From Paracoccaceae bacterium (GTDB lineage Bacteria; Pseudomonadota; Alphaproteobacteria; Rhodobacterales; Rhodobacteraceae), in assembly GCA_015485015.1 (NCBI GenBank), contig WFUK01000231.1, forward strand, positions 1-7,053: a stretch of 7,053 bases of DNA, in the 5' to 3' direction. The notes beneath the pieces were generated by a model. It was not told the origin of the DNA and searched no databases. It saw only the letters and a list, made by a program, of their open reading frames with translations. Below are positions 1-6,089 of this stretch, one piece after another. The first letter of the stretch is position 1. Every line of letters begins with the position of its first letter. The translations under genes were made by a program, and so were the position numbers.

Positions 1-21
1 GAATTGATGAGGAGAGAAAGC

Positions 22-207
22 ATGCTGAGAATTGCGTCAATAATCTATACCATGGCCAGTGCGACGGTCATGGGCATATTCATTATCATCGCGCTGGTCG
101 CGGGCTTTGATACGATGGAATATGTGGTTATGGCTGTGGCCGCCGGCGCGGTGGTGGCGATGCCGGTATCCTACTTTATCGCAAAGGCCATTACCGCCTC
201 AGGCTAA
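22..207 (+). CDS. Small two-helix inner-membrane protein (Rhodobacterales 'CTP synthetase'-named family)
   Basis: Predicted 61-residue membrane protein of unknown function. Two hydrophobic segments are visible, roughly residues 10-29 (rich in V, I, A, G, ending in VAGFD) and residues 35-55 (VVMAVAAGAVVAMPVSYFIA), joined by a short acidic turn FDTME; an N-in/C-in hairpin is plausible. The pattern MLR-ASI-Y, then G-DT, then A-PVS---AK, resembles a short protein that recurs in Rhodobacterales genomes and often carries the name 'CTP synthetase'. True CTP synthase is a soluble amidotransferase of over 500 residues, so that name should not be used as a function. ATG at 22 is chosen because GAGGAGAG at 9-16 is a well-spaced ribosome binding site; upstream in-frame TTG (4) and ATG (7) overlap that site. 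A strong terminator follows. The promoter lies outside the window. Coding status is fairly secure; role unknown. Confidence 0.8.
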   Translation: MLRIASIIYTMASATVMGIFIIIALVAGFDTMEYVVMAVAAGAVVAMPVSYFIAKAITASG

Positions 208-230
208 ATCGCTTTTAGCGCTGAATTCCA

Positions 231-262
231 AACGCCGAGGCTCCCCCGCCTTGGCGTTTTTT
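231..262 (+). terminator. Rho-independent terminator after the small membrane protein gene
   Basis: A 10-bp stem pairs 231-240 (AACGCCGAGG) with 249-258 (CCTTGGCGTT), with one G-T wobble, around an 8-base C-rich loop. The run of six T at 257-262 follows directly. It sits 24 bases after the TAA of the small membrane protein and separates that gene from the universal stress protein leader, so the stress gene needs its own promoter. Confidence 0.88.
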
Positions 263-282
263 GTGTGAAATCTGCGGATAGC

Positions 283-296
283 TTGAGGGAGATCAT
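283..296 (+). promoter_or_regulatory. Candidate FNR/FnrL-type operator upstream of the universal stress gene
   Basis: The 14-mer TTGAG-GGAG-ATCAT matches the FNR consensus TTGAT-N4-ATCAA at 8 of the 10 defined positions and has the correct half-site spacing. Its centre is about 64 bases before the ATG of the universal stress protein, a reasonable place for an activator. Genes for universal stress proteins are frequent members of FNR-family regulons in proteobacteria, which fits. Against it: one mismatch in each half, and the likely -10 elements downstream (TATAAG at 308-313, or a weak one near 317-322) do not give a clean classical -41.5 position. Inferred from motif matching by eye only. Confidence 0.35.
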
Positions 297-300
297 ATCG

Positions 301-316
301 CGGCTGATATAAGCCG
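301..316. repeat. Short palindrome CGGCT-N6-AGCCG in the universal stress gene leader
   Basis: Perfect 5-bp inverted repeat (301-305 against 312-316) flanking GATATA, which overlaps TATAAG (308-313), a possible -10 element. It could be an operator half-site pair or a small RNA hairpin. Short inverted repeats arise by chance, so this is only a position worth noting. Confidence 0.25.
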
Positions 317-353
317 TTAAGCAGGCATTGACCGATCAAAAAAGGAGAATGTG

Positions 354-1199
354 ATGTCGTATAAAGACCTTATGGTGCATCTGGATAGTAGCGATCTATG
401 CGCCGAGCGCGTCAGCGCCGCCATTGCCCTGGCTTTGCGCGAAGGGGCGCGGCTAACGGGGGTGGCGATGGAGCTGGAATCGACGATTTCGACCTATATC
501 GGCATCGATTTCCCCAGCAGCCTGACCGAAGCGCAAAAGGATATTGTGAAGAAATCCGCCGCAAGCGCGCTTGAGAAATTCGAAACGGCGGCGCGCGAGG
601 CCGGCATAGAATACGAGATGCGCACCCTTAGATGCCAGGCCACCAAAGCGGCCTCGCGGCTGGCGTTTTTTGCCCGCCATGCGGATATGACCTTTATCGG
701 CCAGCCAAACCCTGATTCTGCGGGTCGGGCTTTTCAGGAATCGCTGCTGGAAGCGGTGCTGCATCGCTCGGGGCGTCCGGTTTATGTGGTGCCTTATATT
801 GGCCGCTTTGAAGCCAAAATCCGCCGCGCGGTGATTGCGTGGGACGGTAGCAAAAAAGCAGTGCGCGCGGTGAATGATGCAATTCCGATGCTGGCGGCGC
901 GGGAGCAGGTGGATGTTTTGGTGGTAAACCCCAAAACCCGCAGCGATGATTTTGGCGGGCAGCAGGGCGAAAACCTTGTGGATCATCTATCCCGCCACGG
1001 CATCAAGGCTTCGGTGGTGGAGCGCACCCATCCCGAGGTCAGCGTGGATACGGTGATCCTGAATTACATCTCGGATGTGGGCGCGGATCTGCTGGTCATG
1101 GGGGCTTTTGGCCATTCCCGCCTGCGGGAAAAAACCTTTGGCGGGGTGACAAATTCGATCCTGAACCAGATGACCGTGCCGGTGGTTATGTCCGAATAG
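354..1199 (+). CDS. Tandem-domain universal stress protein (UspA superfamily)
   Basis: Predicted 281-residue cytosolic protein made of two fused Usp domains, about residues 1-147 and 153-281. Domain 1 opens with YKDLMVHLDSS and ends RPVYVVPY. Domain 2 opens RRAVIAWDGSKKAVRAVNDA and contains the nucleotide-binding loop G-X2-G-X9-G at 250-263 (GAFGHSRLREKTFGG), followed by VPVVMSE. The matching loop of domain 1 (IGQPNPDSAG) is degenerate, so only domain 2 looks able to bind ATP, as is common in tandem Usps. Such proteins support survival under starvation, redox or oxygen stress; the exact role is not readable. GTG at 351 and ATG at 354 are adjacent; ATG is preferred because AAAGGAG (341-347) then has a 6-base spacer rather than 3. 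An FNR-like site and a palindrome lie upstream. It converges on purB. Family assignment is secure. Confidence 0.93.
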   Translation: MSYKDLMVHLDSSDLCAERVSAAIALALREGARLTGVAMELESTISTYIGIDFPSSLTEAQKDIVKKSAASALEKFETAAREAGIEYEMRTLRCQATKAASRLAFFARHADMTFIGQPNPDSAGRAFQESLLEAVLHRSGRPVYVVPYIGRFEAKIRRAVIAWDGSKKAVRAVNDAIPMLAAREQVDVLVVNPKTRSDDFGGQQGENLVDHLSRHGIKASVVERTHPEVSVDTVILNYISDVGADLLVMGAFGHSRLREKTFGGVTNSILNQMTVPVVMSE

Positions 1200-1204
1200 C
1201 GGTG

Positions 1205-1251
1205 GCGGCGCGGAAATGGAGCGTTGTTTTGCAGCGTTCCACCCGCGCCGC
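1205..1251. terminator. Long imperfect stem-loop between convergent genes, possible bidirectional terminator
   Basis: An outer perfect 9-bp stem pairs 1205-1213 (GCGGCGCGG) with 1243-1251. An inner 10-bp stem with two wobbles pairs 1217-1226 with 1232-1241 around a TTTTG loop. The two are separated by a small AAA/C internal loop. It lies 5 bases after the stop of the universal stress protein and 28 bases beyond the stop of purB, where both transcripts should end. No T-run of more than three follows in either direction, so it is not a textbook intrinsic terminator; it may block read-through or protect 3' ends. Confidence 0.55.
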
Positions 1252-1279
1252 GCTTTGACCTGCGTGCTTGGGGTTTCCC

Positions 1280-2581
1280 TTAGCCGAATACGCGTTTGAA
1301 AATCGTGTCCACATGCTTGGTGTGATAGCCAAGATCGAATTTATCCTCGATCTCCGCATCGGTCATCACAGCTTTCACCTCGGGGTCGGCCTTTAGCTCG
1401 GTCATGAAATCCGCGCCTTCTTCCCAGACCCGCATCGCGTTCCGTTGCACCAGCCGATAGCTATCCTCGCGCGACAGGCCCTTTTGCGTCAGCTCCAGCA
1501 ACACGCGCTGTGAATGCACAAGGCCCTGAAATTTATTCATATTGGCCAGCATGTTATCGGGGTATATCACCAGCTTGTCTACCAGCCCCGTCAAGCGGCC
1601 AAGGGCGAAATCCAGCGTGATGGTGGTGTCTGGCCCGATATTGCGCTCAACGCTGGAATGCGAAATATCGCGCTCATGCCACAGGGTTACATTCTCCAGC
1701 GCCGGCACCACGGCCATCCGCACCAAGCGCGCCAGCCCTGTGAGGTTTTCGCTCAGCACCGGATTGCGCTTATGGGGCATGGCAGAGGAGCCTTTTTGCC
1801 CCTTGGAGAAAAACTCCTCGGCTTCCAGCACCTCGGTGCGCTGCATATGGCGGATTTCGGTGGAGATATTCTCGATCGAGGCCCCAACCACGCCAAGCGC
1901 GGCAAAAAACGCGGCGTGGCGATCACGCGGGATCACCTGCGTGCTGATCGGCTCGACGCTAAGGCCAAGCTGCTCGCACACATGGGCTTCCACGCTGGGA
2001 TCAATATTGGCGAAGGTGCCGACCGCGCCCGACAGCGCACCGGTGGCGATCTCCTCGCGCGCCACCTTAAGGCGGGCAAGGTTGCGATCCATCTCGGCAT
2101 AAAAGCGCGCGAAGGTCAGCCCCATCGTGGTTGGCTCGGCATGGATACCATGGCTGCGCCCGATGCGGATGGTCATTTTATGCTCCACCGCGCGGCGCTT
2201 CAGCGCGGCCAGCAGGGCTTCCATATCGGCGATCAGCAAATCCGCGGCCTTGGTGAGCTGCACATTAAAGCAGGTGTCCAGCACGTCCGAACTGGTCAGC
2301 CCTTGATGCACAAAGCGGGCTTCTTCATTGCCCACGATATCGGCCAGATGGGTAAGAAAGGCGATTACGTCATGCTTGGTCACGGCCTCGATCGCGTCGA
2401 TTTTTGCCACGTCGAATTCCACGTTTTTGGCCTTCCAGAGCGCATCGGCATTTTCCTGCGGGATCACCCCGAGCTTGGCCTGCGCATCCGAGGCATGGGC
2501 TTCAATCTCGAACCAGATGCGGAATTTGGTTTCGGGGGACCAGATGGCAACCATTTCGGGGCGGGAATAGCGAGGAATCAT
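1280..2581 (-). CDS. purB: Adenylosuccinate lyase
   Basis: Splits SAICAR to AICAR plus fumarate and adenylosuccinate to AMP plus fumarate, serving both the inosinate pathway and the final AMP step; cytosolic homotetramer. The 433-residue length matches the short bacterial (Bacillus/Thermotoga-like) class. The fumarate lyase signature GSSAMPHKRN is at residues 264-273, with the flexible-loop catalytic serine within SS 265-266. Other active-site elements are TKH at 68-70, LTSSD at 95-99 and GRSHGIHAEPT at 141-151 with the conserved histidines 144 and 147. The N-terminus MIPRYSRPEM is typical of the family. ATG at 2581 has AAAGG (2589-2593) 7 bases upstream. A promoter-like pair sits in the 78-base gap behind the acylase gene, so it is probably transcribed on its own even if read-through occurs. 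No defects seen; very confident. Confidence 0.98.
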   Translation of the reverse strand: MIPRYSRPEMVAIWSPETKFRIWFEIEAHASDAQAKLGVIPQENADALWKAKNVEFDVAKIDAIEAVTKHDVIAFLTHLADIVGNEEARFVHQGLTSSDVLDTCFNVQLTKAADLLIADMEALLAALKRRAVEHKMTIRIGRSHGIHAEPTTMGLTFARFYAEMDRNLARLKVAREEIATGALSGAVGTFANIDPSVEAHVCEQLGLSVEPISTQVIPRDRHAAFFAALGVVGASIENISTEIRHMQRTEVLEAEEFFSKGQKGSSAMPHKRNPVLSENLTGLARLVRMAVVPALENVTLWHERDISHSSVERNIGPDTTITLDFALGRLTGLVDKLVIYPDNMLANMNKFQGLVHSQRVLLELTQKGLSREDSYRLVQRNAMRVWEEGADFMTELKADPEVKAVMTDAEIEDKFDLGYHTKHVDTIFKRVFG

Positions 2582-2588
2582 GATGCGG

Positions 2589-2640
2589 CCTTTATTGAGG
2601 AAGTTGGAGGGGTGATAGCGCGCAATCGGGCCTGCCTCAA
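2589..2640 (-). promoter_or_regulatory. Candidate purB promoter and ribosome binding site
   Basis: Reading leftwards, TTGAGG (2640-2635) and TATCAC (2617-2612) are separated by exactly 17 bases, each matching 4 of 6 positions of the sigma-70 consensus. Transcription would begin near 2605, leaving a leader of about 24 bases that contains AAAGG (2593-2589) as ribosome binding site. No terminator is seen between the acylase stop and this element, so co-transcription with the acylase is also possible. Confidence 0.4.
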
Positions 2641-2659
2641 GGGGGGCTTTTGGCGCAGG

Positions 2660-5113
2660 CTAGGGCCGCAGCGTGATCCGCCCTGCCGAAGCGGCGCGGG
2701 CGATGCCGGGGTCCAGCGTCATCGGGATATATTCCGAGCGCCGCCAGATCACCGACAGATTATCGTAATAGCGCGACAGGAAATGCCCCGATTGTCCGCT
2801 AGCGGCGATATAAACCGAATTATCGGGGTTATCAAAATCCACCACCATGCGAAAACCGGCGGCGTGGATATTGGTATAAGGCGCACTGCCGGTGCCTCGG
2901 GTCTGGCCGCGCAGCAGGGTATTATCGCCGCCCGGGGTTTCTTGCCAGATATTGGCCAACCATGCCACGATCGGCAGATCGCCAAGGGTTTTGTTTTCCT
3001 GAAACGCCATATGGGCCTTGCCCCAGCGCCAGCGATTGATATCGGAGCCATAATCCCGCACCAGCTCCTGAATGGCGTCATCCAGCGCCACCGACGCCAT
3101 TTGCTGACAGGTTTCCACCTCGAGACTCGGCCCGATATCGCACCATGCCGAGCCGCCGTCGATATTGCGATAAACCCGCTCGATAAATAGCGGGTTAACG
3201 CGGGTAAGCTCGCCGGAAAGCTGGCCAAGATCGTCGGAAATCAGCCGCCTTTGCAAGGCGCGCACCCATGCGGCATAAATCAGCGGCTCGGGATCATGCT
3301 GGCCCATATCACCATTCCATTGCGAAAGCAGCCCCAGCGCCTCGCGCCTGCGCGCGCCGTGGGTGCCGGGCTGGGCGTTTTGATCGGCAAACCACAGATC
3401 GCGGCCAATCAGCGGCAGCAAGATGCGGGCCGAGATCGATACCGTATCCGTTTGAATCGCGGTAAAGCTTTTCTGGGTGTGAAACTGGCGGGCGTTCAGC
3501 AGGTCACTGGCGCGGATGATCCGCTGGGTGTCGCCCCAGTCAAAGCTGAAATTTTGCGGAAATTCGCCGGTTGGCAGGGCGTTATTGGTGTTCACCACCA
3601 CCCCGCCTTCAGGGTTTTCCTGATAAGGGTTTTCGGCATAGGGAAAATACCCGTCCCAGCCATTTACCGCCAGCCAGCCCTGCGCCGGAATACGACCCTT
3701 GGTTTGGTTATTGGCATCGCGACGGGGGATGCGCCCGGCGGTGACAATGGCGATATTTTCGCGATCCGCCAGCGTTACGTTATTGGCGGGGGCGGTCACA
3801 TTGGCCAAGGCCGCGCGGGCGGTTGGAATATCGCCGGCGCGCATCAGGTCCATCGCTGCCTGAATGCTGCGATCCTCGGCCTCAAGCCCGGTCCAGGCCA
3901 GCGAAAACACATGCCCCTCGGGCTGGATTTGCTGAATGCCAAAGCTGTTATCGGGCAAAACAGGCCGACCGGAGGCCCAGCGCAGGGTGCGCGATACCGG
4001 CGATTGCCCCTTCACCTGTATCACCGCCGCGCGGGTTTCAAACGGGATCGAGCCATCCTCCGTGAGATATTCACCGGTGTTTTGCGGGTTTAGCCGCTCC
4101 AGATACAGATCCTGATCATCAAGATAGCTGGCGGTCAGCCCCCAGCTTAAGCTGTCAGACCGCCCGATCAGCACCGCCGGAATGCCCGGTATCGTCGCGC
4201 CGATCACCCCGCCGCTTTGCAATTCCAGCCGTGCCAGCATCCAGACCCCGGGCGCGCTTAGCCCCAGATGCGGATCATTGGCCATCAGGGTGCCACCGCT
4301 GGCCGAGCGCGCGCCTGACGCAGCGAAGGCATTAGAGGCCCCCGCCAAGCCGATCGCCGGCAGCGGGCTCAGCGCTGGCGGCGGGGCCACATTGGCGGTT
4401 TGCAATTCCATATCGGGGAAAAGTGCTGAAAAGGAGGTGGTGTTTACGCTCGGCACTTGCGGCGCGTCGGGCAGGATATCGCGGATGCGCTCGGGCGGAA
4501 TACGGAAGAAAAGCTTGGCGCGCAGCACTTCTAGCGCGGCTTTATCGGTGGTATTCAGCGCCATCAGCTTGATCAGGGCGATGCTATCGGCGGGGGTCCA
4601 CGGGGCGATGGCATTATCAAACAAAAAGAATTCCGGCGCGCCACGGCCAAGGGCCTCTTGCCGCACGGTCGCGACCCACGCATTTACCCCCGCAGCGTAA
4701 GCATTGAGCAGCGCCAGCGTTTCGGGGGTTTGAAAGGCCACCGCGCGTTTGGACAGGGAATAAATATCGAGCGCCCGCATCAGGGTGTCGGTTTCCAGCG
4801 TTTCCGGCCCAAACATTTCGGAAAGCCGCCCCTGCGCCGTGCGCCGCATCAGCTCCATCTGCCACAGGCGATCCTGAGCATGGGCAAAGCCAAGGCCAAA
4901 GATCACATCCGCATCGCTTTCGGCAAATATATGCGGCACAGCATAGCTATCACGAATAATCTCGACCTCGCCACTAACCGCCATGCCATTGTAATCGCCG
5001 GAATAAGACGGGATCGAGCGCGAGGCCAGATAATAGGCAAAGCCCGCCGCGACCAGCGCCAAAAGCAGCATGGCGACAAATGCCGCGAATATCCAGCTAA
5101 ACGCTTTGTTCAT
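2660..5113 (-). CDS. Penicillin acylase family Ntn-hydrolase (amide/acyl-homoserine lactone acylase-like), membrane-anchored
   Basis: Predicted 817-residue amidohydrolase that cuts itself into alpha and beta chains; relatives remove acyl chains from penicillins, cephalosporins or acyl-homoserine lactones. Residues 4-28 form a hydrophobic signal-anchor with no lipobox, so the enzyme should face the periplasm. Alpha chain: RDSYAVPHIF and AHAQDRLWQME (77-87). A proline-rich spacer (about 216-259) ends in GLAGA, and the mature beta chain should start at Ser260 (SNAF), the single-residue nucleophile. Beta-chain marks are ANDPHLGL (278-285), IPGIPAVLIGR with WGLT, NTNN (508-511, probably supplying the oxyanion asparagine), WRWGKAH (695-701) and GQSG (773-776). 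Its only two cysteines (658, 669) could form a disulfide. ATG 5113 is chosen because the anchor begins there; the extension to GTG 5191 would run through the divergent promoter. No good Shine-Dalgarno precedes the ATG. Substrate unknown. Confidence 0.9.
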   Translation of the reverse strand: MNKAFSWIFAAFVAMLLLALVAAGFAYYLASRSIPSYSGDYNGMAVSGEVEIIRDSYAVPHIFAESDADVIFGLGFAHAQDRLWQMELMRRTAQGRLSEMFGPETLETDTLMRALDIYSLSKRAVAFQTPETLALLNAYAAGVNAWVATVRQEALGRGAPEFFLFDNAIAPWTPADSIALIKLMALNTTDKAALEVLRAKLFFRIPPERIRDILPDAPQVPSVNTTSFSALFPDMELQTANVAPPPALSPLPAIGLAGASNAFAASGARSASGGTLMANDPHLGLSAPGVWMLARLELQSGGVIGATIPGIPAVLIGRSDSLSWGLTASYLDDQDLYLERLNPQNTGEYLTEDGSIPFETRAAVIQVKGQSPVSRTLRWASGRPVLPDNSFGIQQIQPEGHVFSLAWTGLEAEDRSIQAAMDLMRAGDIPTARAALANVTAPANNVTLADRENIAIVTAGRIPRRDANNQTKGRIPAQGWLAVNGWDGYFPYAENPYQENPEGGVVVNTNNALPTGEFPQNFSFDWGDTQRIIRASDLLNARQFHTQKSFTAIQTDTVSISARILLPLIGRDLWFADQNAQPGTHGARRREALGLLSQWNGDMGQHDPEPLIYAAWVRALQRRLISDDLGQLSGELTRVNPLFIERVYRNIDGGSAWCDIGPSLEVETCQQMASVALDDAIQELVRDYGSDINRWRWGKAHMAFQENKTLGDLPIVAWLANIWQETPGGDNTLLRGQTRGTGSAPYTNIHAAGFRMVVDFDNPDNSVYIAASGQSGHFLSRYYDNLSVIWRRSEYIPMTLDPGIARAASAGRITLRP

Positions 5114-5139
5114 GGGGGAAGAATCCGATCCTTGCTTGA

Positions 5140-5157
5140 CCTGCCGCTGATAGCAGG
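5140..5157. promoter_or_regulatory. Inverted repeat CCTGC-N8-GCAGG in the divergent promoter region, candidate operator
   Basis: A perfect 5-bp inverted repeat lies in the 79-base gap between two divergent genes. It covers the -10-like TATCAG (5152-5147) of a possible leftward promoter whose -35-like TTGCTC (5175-5170) is 17 bases away. It also abuts TTGACC (5136-5141), a possible rightward -35 for the dehydrogenase operon whose -10 (CATTGC, 5159-5164) is weak. A regulator bound here could control both directions. No regulator gene is seen in the window. Motif reading by eye; speculative. Confidence 0.3.
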
Positions 5158-5164
5158 GCATTGC

Positions 5165-5195
5165 AAAAGGAGCAACATGACAGGAGATCACAATG
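5165..5195 (+). promoter_or_regulatory. Tandem ribosome-binding-site/ATG pairs at the dehydrogenase start
   Basis: Two near-copies of a start signal follow each other: AAAAGGAG (5165-5172) with ATG at 5177, and AGGAG (5182-5186) with ATG at 5193. The second has a 6-base spacer and opens the dehydrogenase reading frame. The first opens a different frame of 30 codons (stop at 5267-5269) that overlaps the dehydrogenase start. The second pair decides the gene start; the first may compete with it. Confidence 0.5.
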
Positions 5196-6080
5196 GCAAA
5201 ACTGGCATTTTTGGGCCTGGGGGTGATGGGCTATCCCATGGCGGGGCATCTGGTAGCGGCGGGGCATGAGGTGTGCGTCTATAATCGCACCACGGCCAAG
5301 GCCGAAGCTTGGGTAGCCGAGCATGGCGGCTCCATGGCTTTAACCCCGCGCGAGGCGACCACGGGCTGCGAGATGGTGCTGGCTTGTGTGGGCAATGACG
5401 ATGATTTGCGCTCGGTGGTGCTTGGGAGCGATGGCGCGCTGGCAGGGATGGAGGCCGGCACGATTTTTGTCGATCACACCACAGCCTCGGCCGATGTAAC
5501 GCGCGAGCTGTTTGCCCAAGCCGCAGGGCAGGGCGTTGCCTTTGTTGATGGTCCGGTTTCGGGCGGGCAGGCGGGCGCGGAAAATGGCGTGCTGACGGTG
5601 ATGTGCGGCGGCGATCAAGCCCCCTATGCGCGGGCCGAGCCGGTGATTGCCGCTTTTGCCAAATCCTGCCGCCTGATGGGCGATAGCGGGGCTGGGCAGC
5701 TTACCAAAATGGTTAACCAGATCTGCATTGCGGGGCTGATGCAGGGCTTGTCCGAAGGGCTGCATTTTGCCCAGAAAGCCGGGCTGGACGGCGAGGCGGT
5801 GGTGGATGTGATCTCCAAAGGCGCGGCGGGTAGCTGGCAGATGGAAAATCGCTATAAAACCATGCTGGCCGACGAATTCGACTTTGGCTTTGCCGTGGAC
5901 TGGATGCGCAAAGACCTCGGCATTGTGCTATCGGAGGCCGAGAATAACGGTGCCAGCCTGCCGGGCACGGCGACGATTGATCAGTATTATAAAGACGTGC
6001 AAAACATGGGCGGCGCGCGCTGGGATACCTCCAGCCTGATCCGGCGGCTTCGGGTGCTGGACGAGAAAAGCGGCAAATAG
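5193..6080 (+). CDS. NAD(P)-dependent beta-hydroxyacid dehydrogenase (3-hydroxyisobutyrate dehydrogenase / tartronate semialdehyde reductase family)
   Basis: Reversibly oxidises a small beta- or gamma-hydroxyacid (or reduces the semialdehyde or glyoxylate) with a nicotinamide cofactor in the cytosol. At 295 residues it has normal family length. The N-terminal Rossmann fold has GLGVMG (8-13). The segment after strand 2, NRTTAK (31-36), with Arg32, Thr33 and Lys36, resembles NADPH-preferring members such as plant glyoxylate/succinic-semialdehyde reductase. The substrate motif DGPVSGG is at 119-125, and the catalytic Lys172 with Asn175 lies in GAGQLTKMVNQ. The helical C-terminal domain includes WMRKDLGI with Lys240, another conserved contact. 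The start is fixed by AGGAG at 5182-5186. It heads an operon with the cupin (9-base gap) and amidohydrolase. Valine catabolism (mmsB) is less likely because none of the usual neighbours, such as methylmalonate-semialdehyde dehydrogenase, are present in the window. Family sure, substrate not. Confidence 0.93.
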   Translation: MAKLAFLGLGVMGYPMAGHLVAAGHEVCVYNRTTAKAEAWVAEHGGSMALTPREATTGCEMVLACVGNDDDLRSVVLGSDGALAGMEAGTIFVDHTTASADVTRELFAQAAGQGVAFVDGPVSGGQAGAENGVLTVMCGGDQAPYARAEPVIAAFAKSCRLMGDSGAGQLTKMVNQICIAGLMQGLSEGLHFAQKAGLDGEAVVDVISKGAAGSWQMENRYKTMLADEFDFGFAVDWMRKDLGIVLSEAENNGASLPGTATIDQYYKDVQNMGGARWDTSSLIRRLRVLDEKSGK

Positions 6081-6089
6081 GAGGGCGGC

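Noticed and set aside
328..339. TTGA-N4-TCAA resembling an FNR box just before the universal stress gene.
   Set aside because: The half-sites are two bases too close (the FNR consensus needs six bases between TTGA and TCAA), and it abuts the ribosome binding site.
453..986. 177-codon open frame on the - strand inside the universal stress gene.
   Set aside because: Antisense shadow; the opposite strand encodes a clear tandem Usp protein.
2634..2651. Small G/C stem followed by TTTT on the + strand between the acylase and purB.
   Set aside because: Both flanking genes are on the - strand, so there is no + transcript to terminate; the stem is only five pairs with a wobble.
1514..3190. 558-codon open frame on the + strand, opposite purB and the acylase.
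   Set aside because: It runs antisense through two confidently identified genes and their gap. Its His/Arg/Gly-rich composition is what GC-rich codon bias produces opposite real genes, and no domain is recognisable.
3251..4093. 280-codon open frame on the + strand inside the acylase.
   Set aside because: Antisense shadow of a conserved Ntn-hydrolase, with no recognisable motif or good start signal.
5114..5191. Upstream extension of the acylase to a GTG at 5191, adding 26 residues.
   Set aside because: It has no ribosome binding site, would place hydrophilic sequence ahead of the signal-anchor and would consume the whole divergent promoter region.
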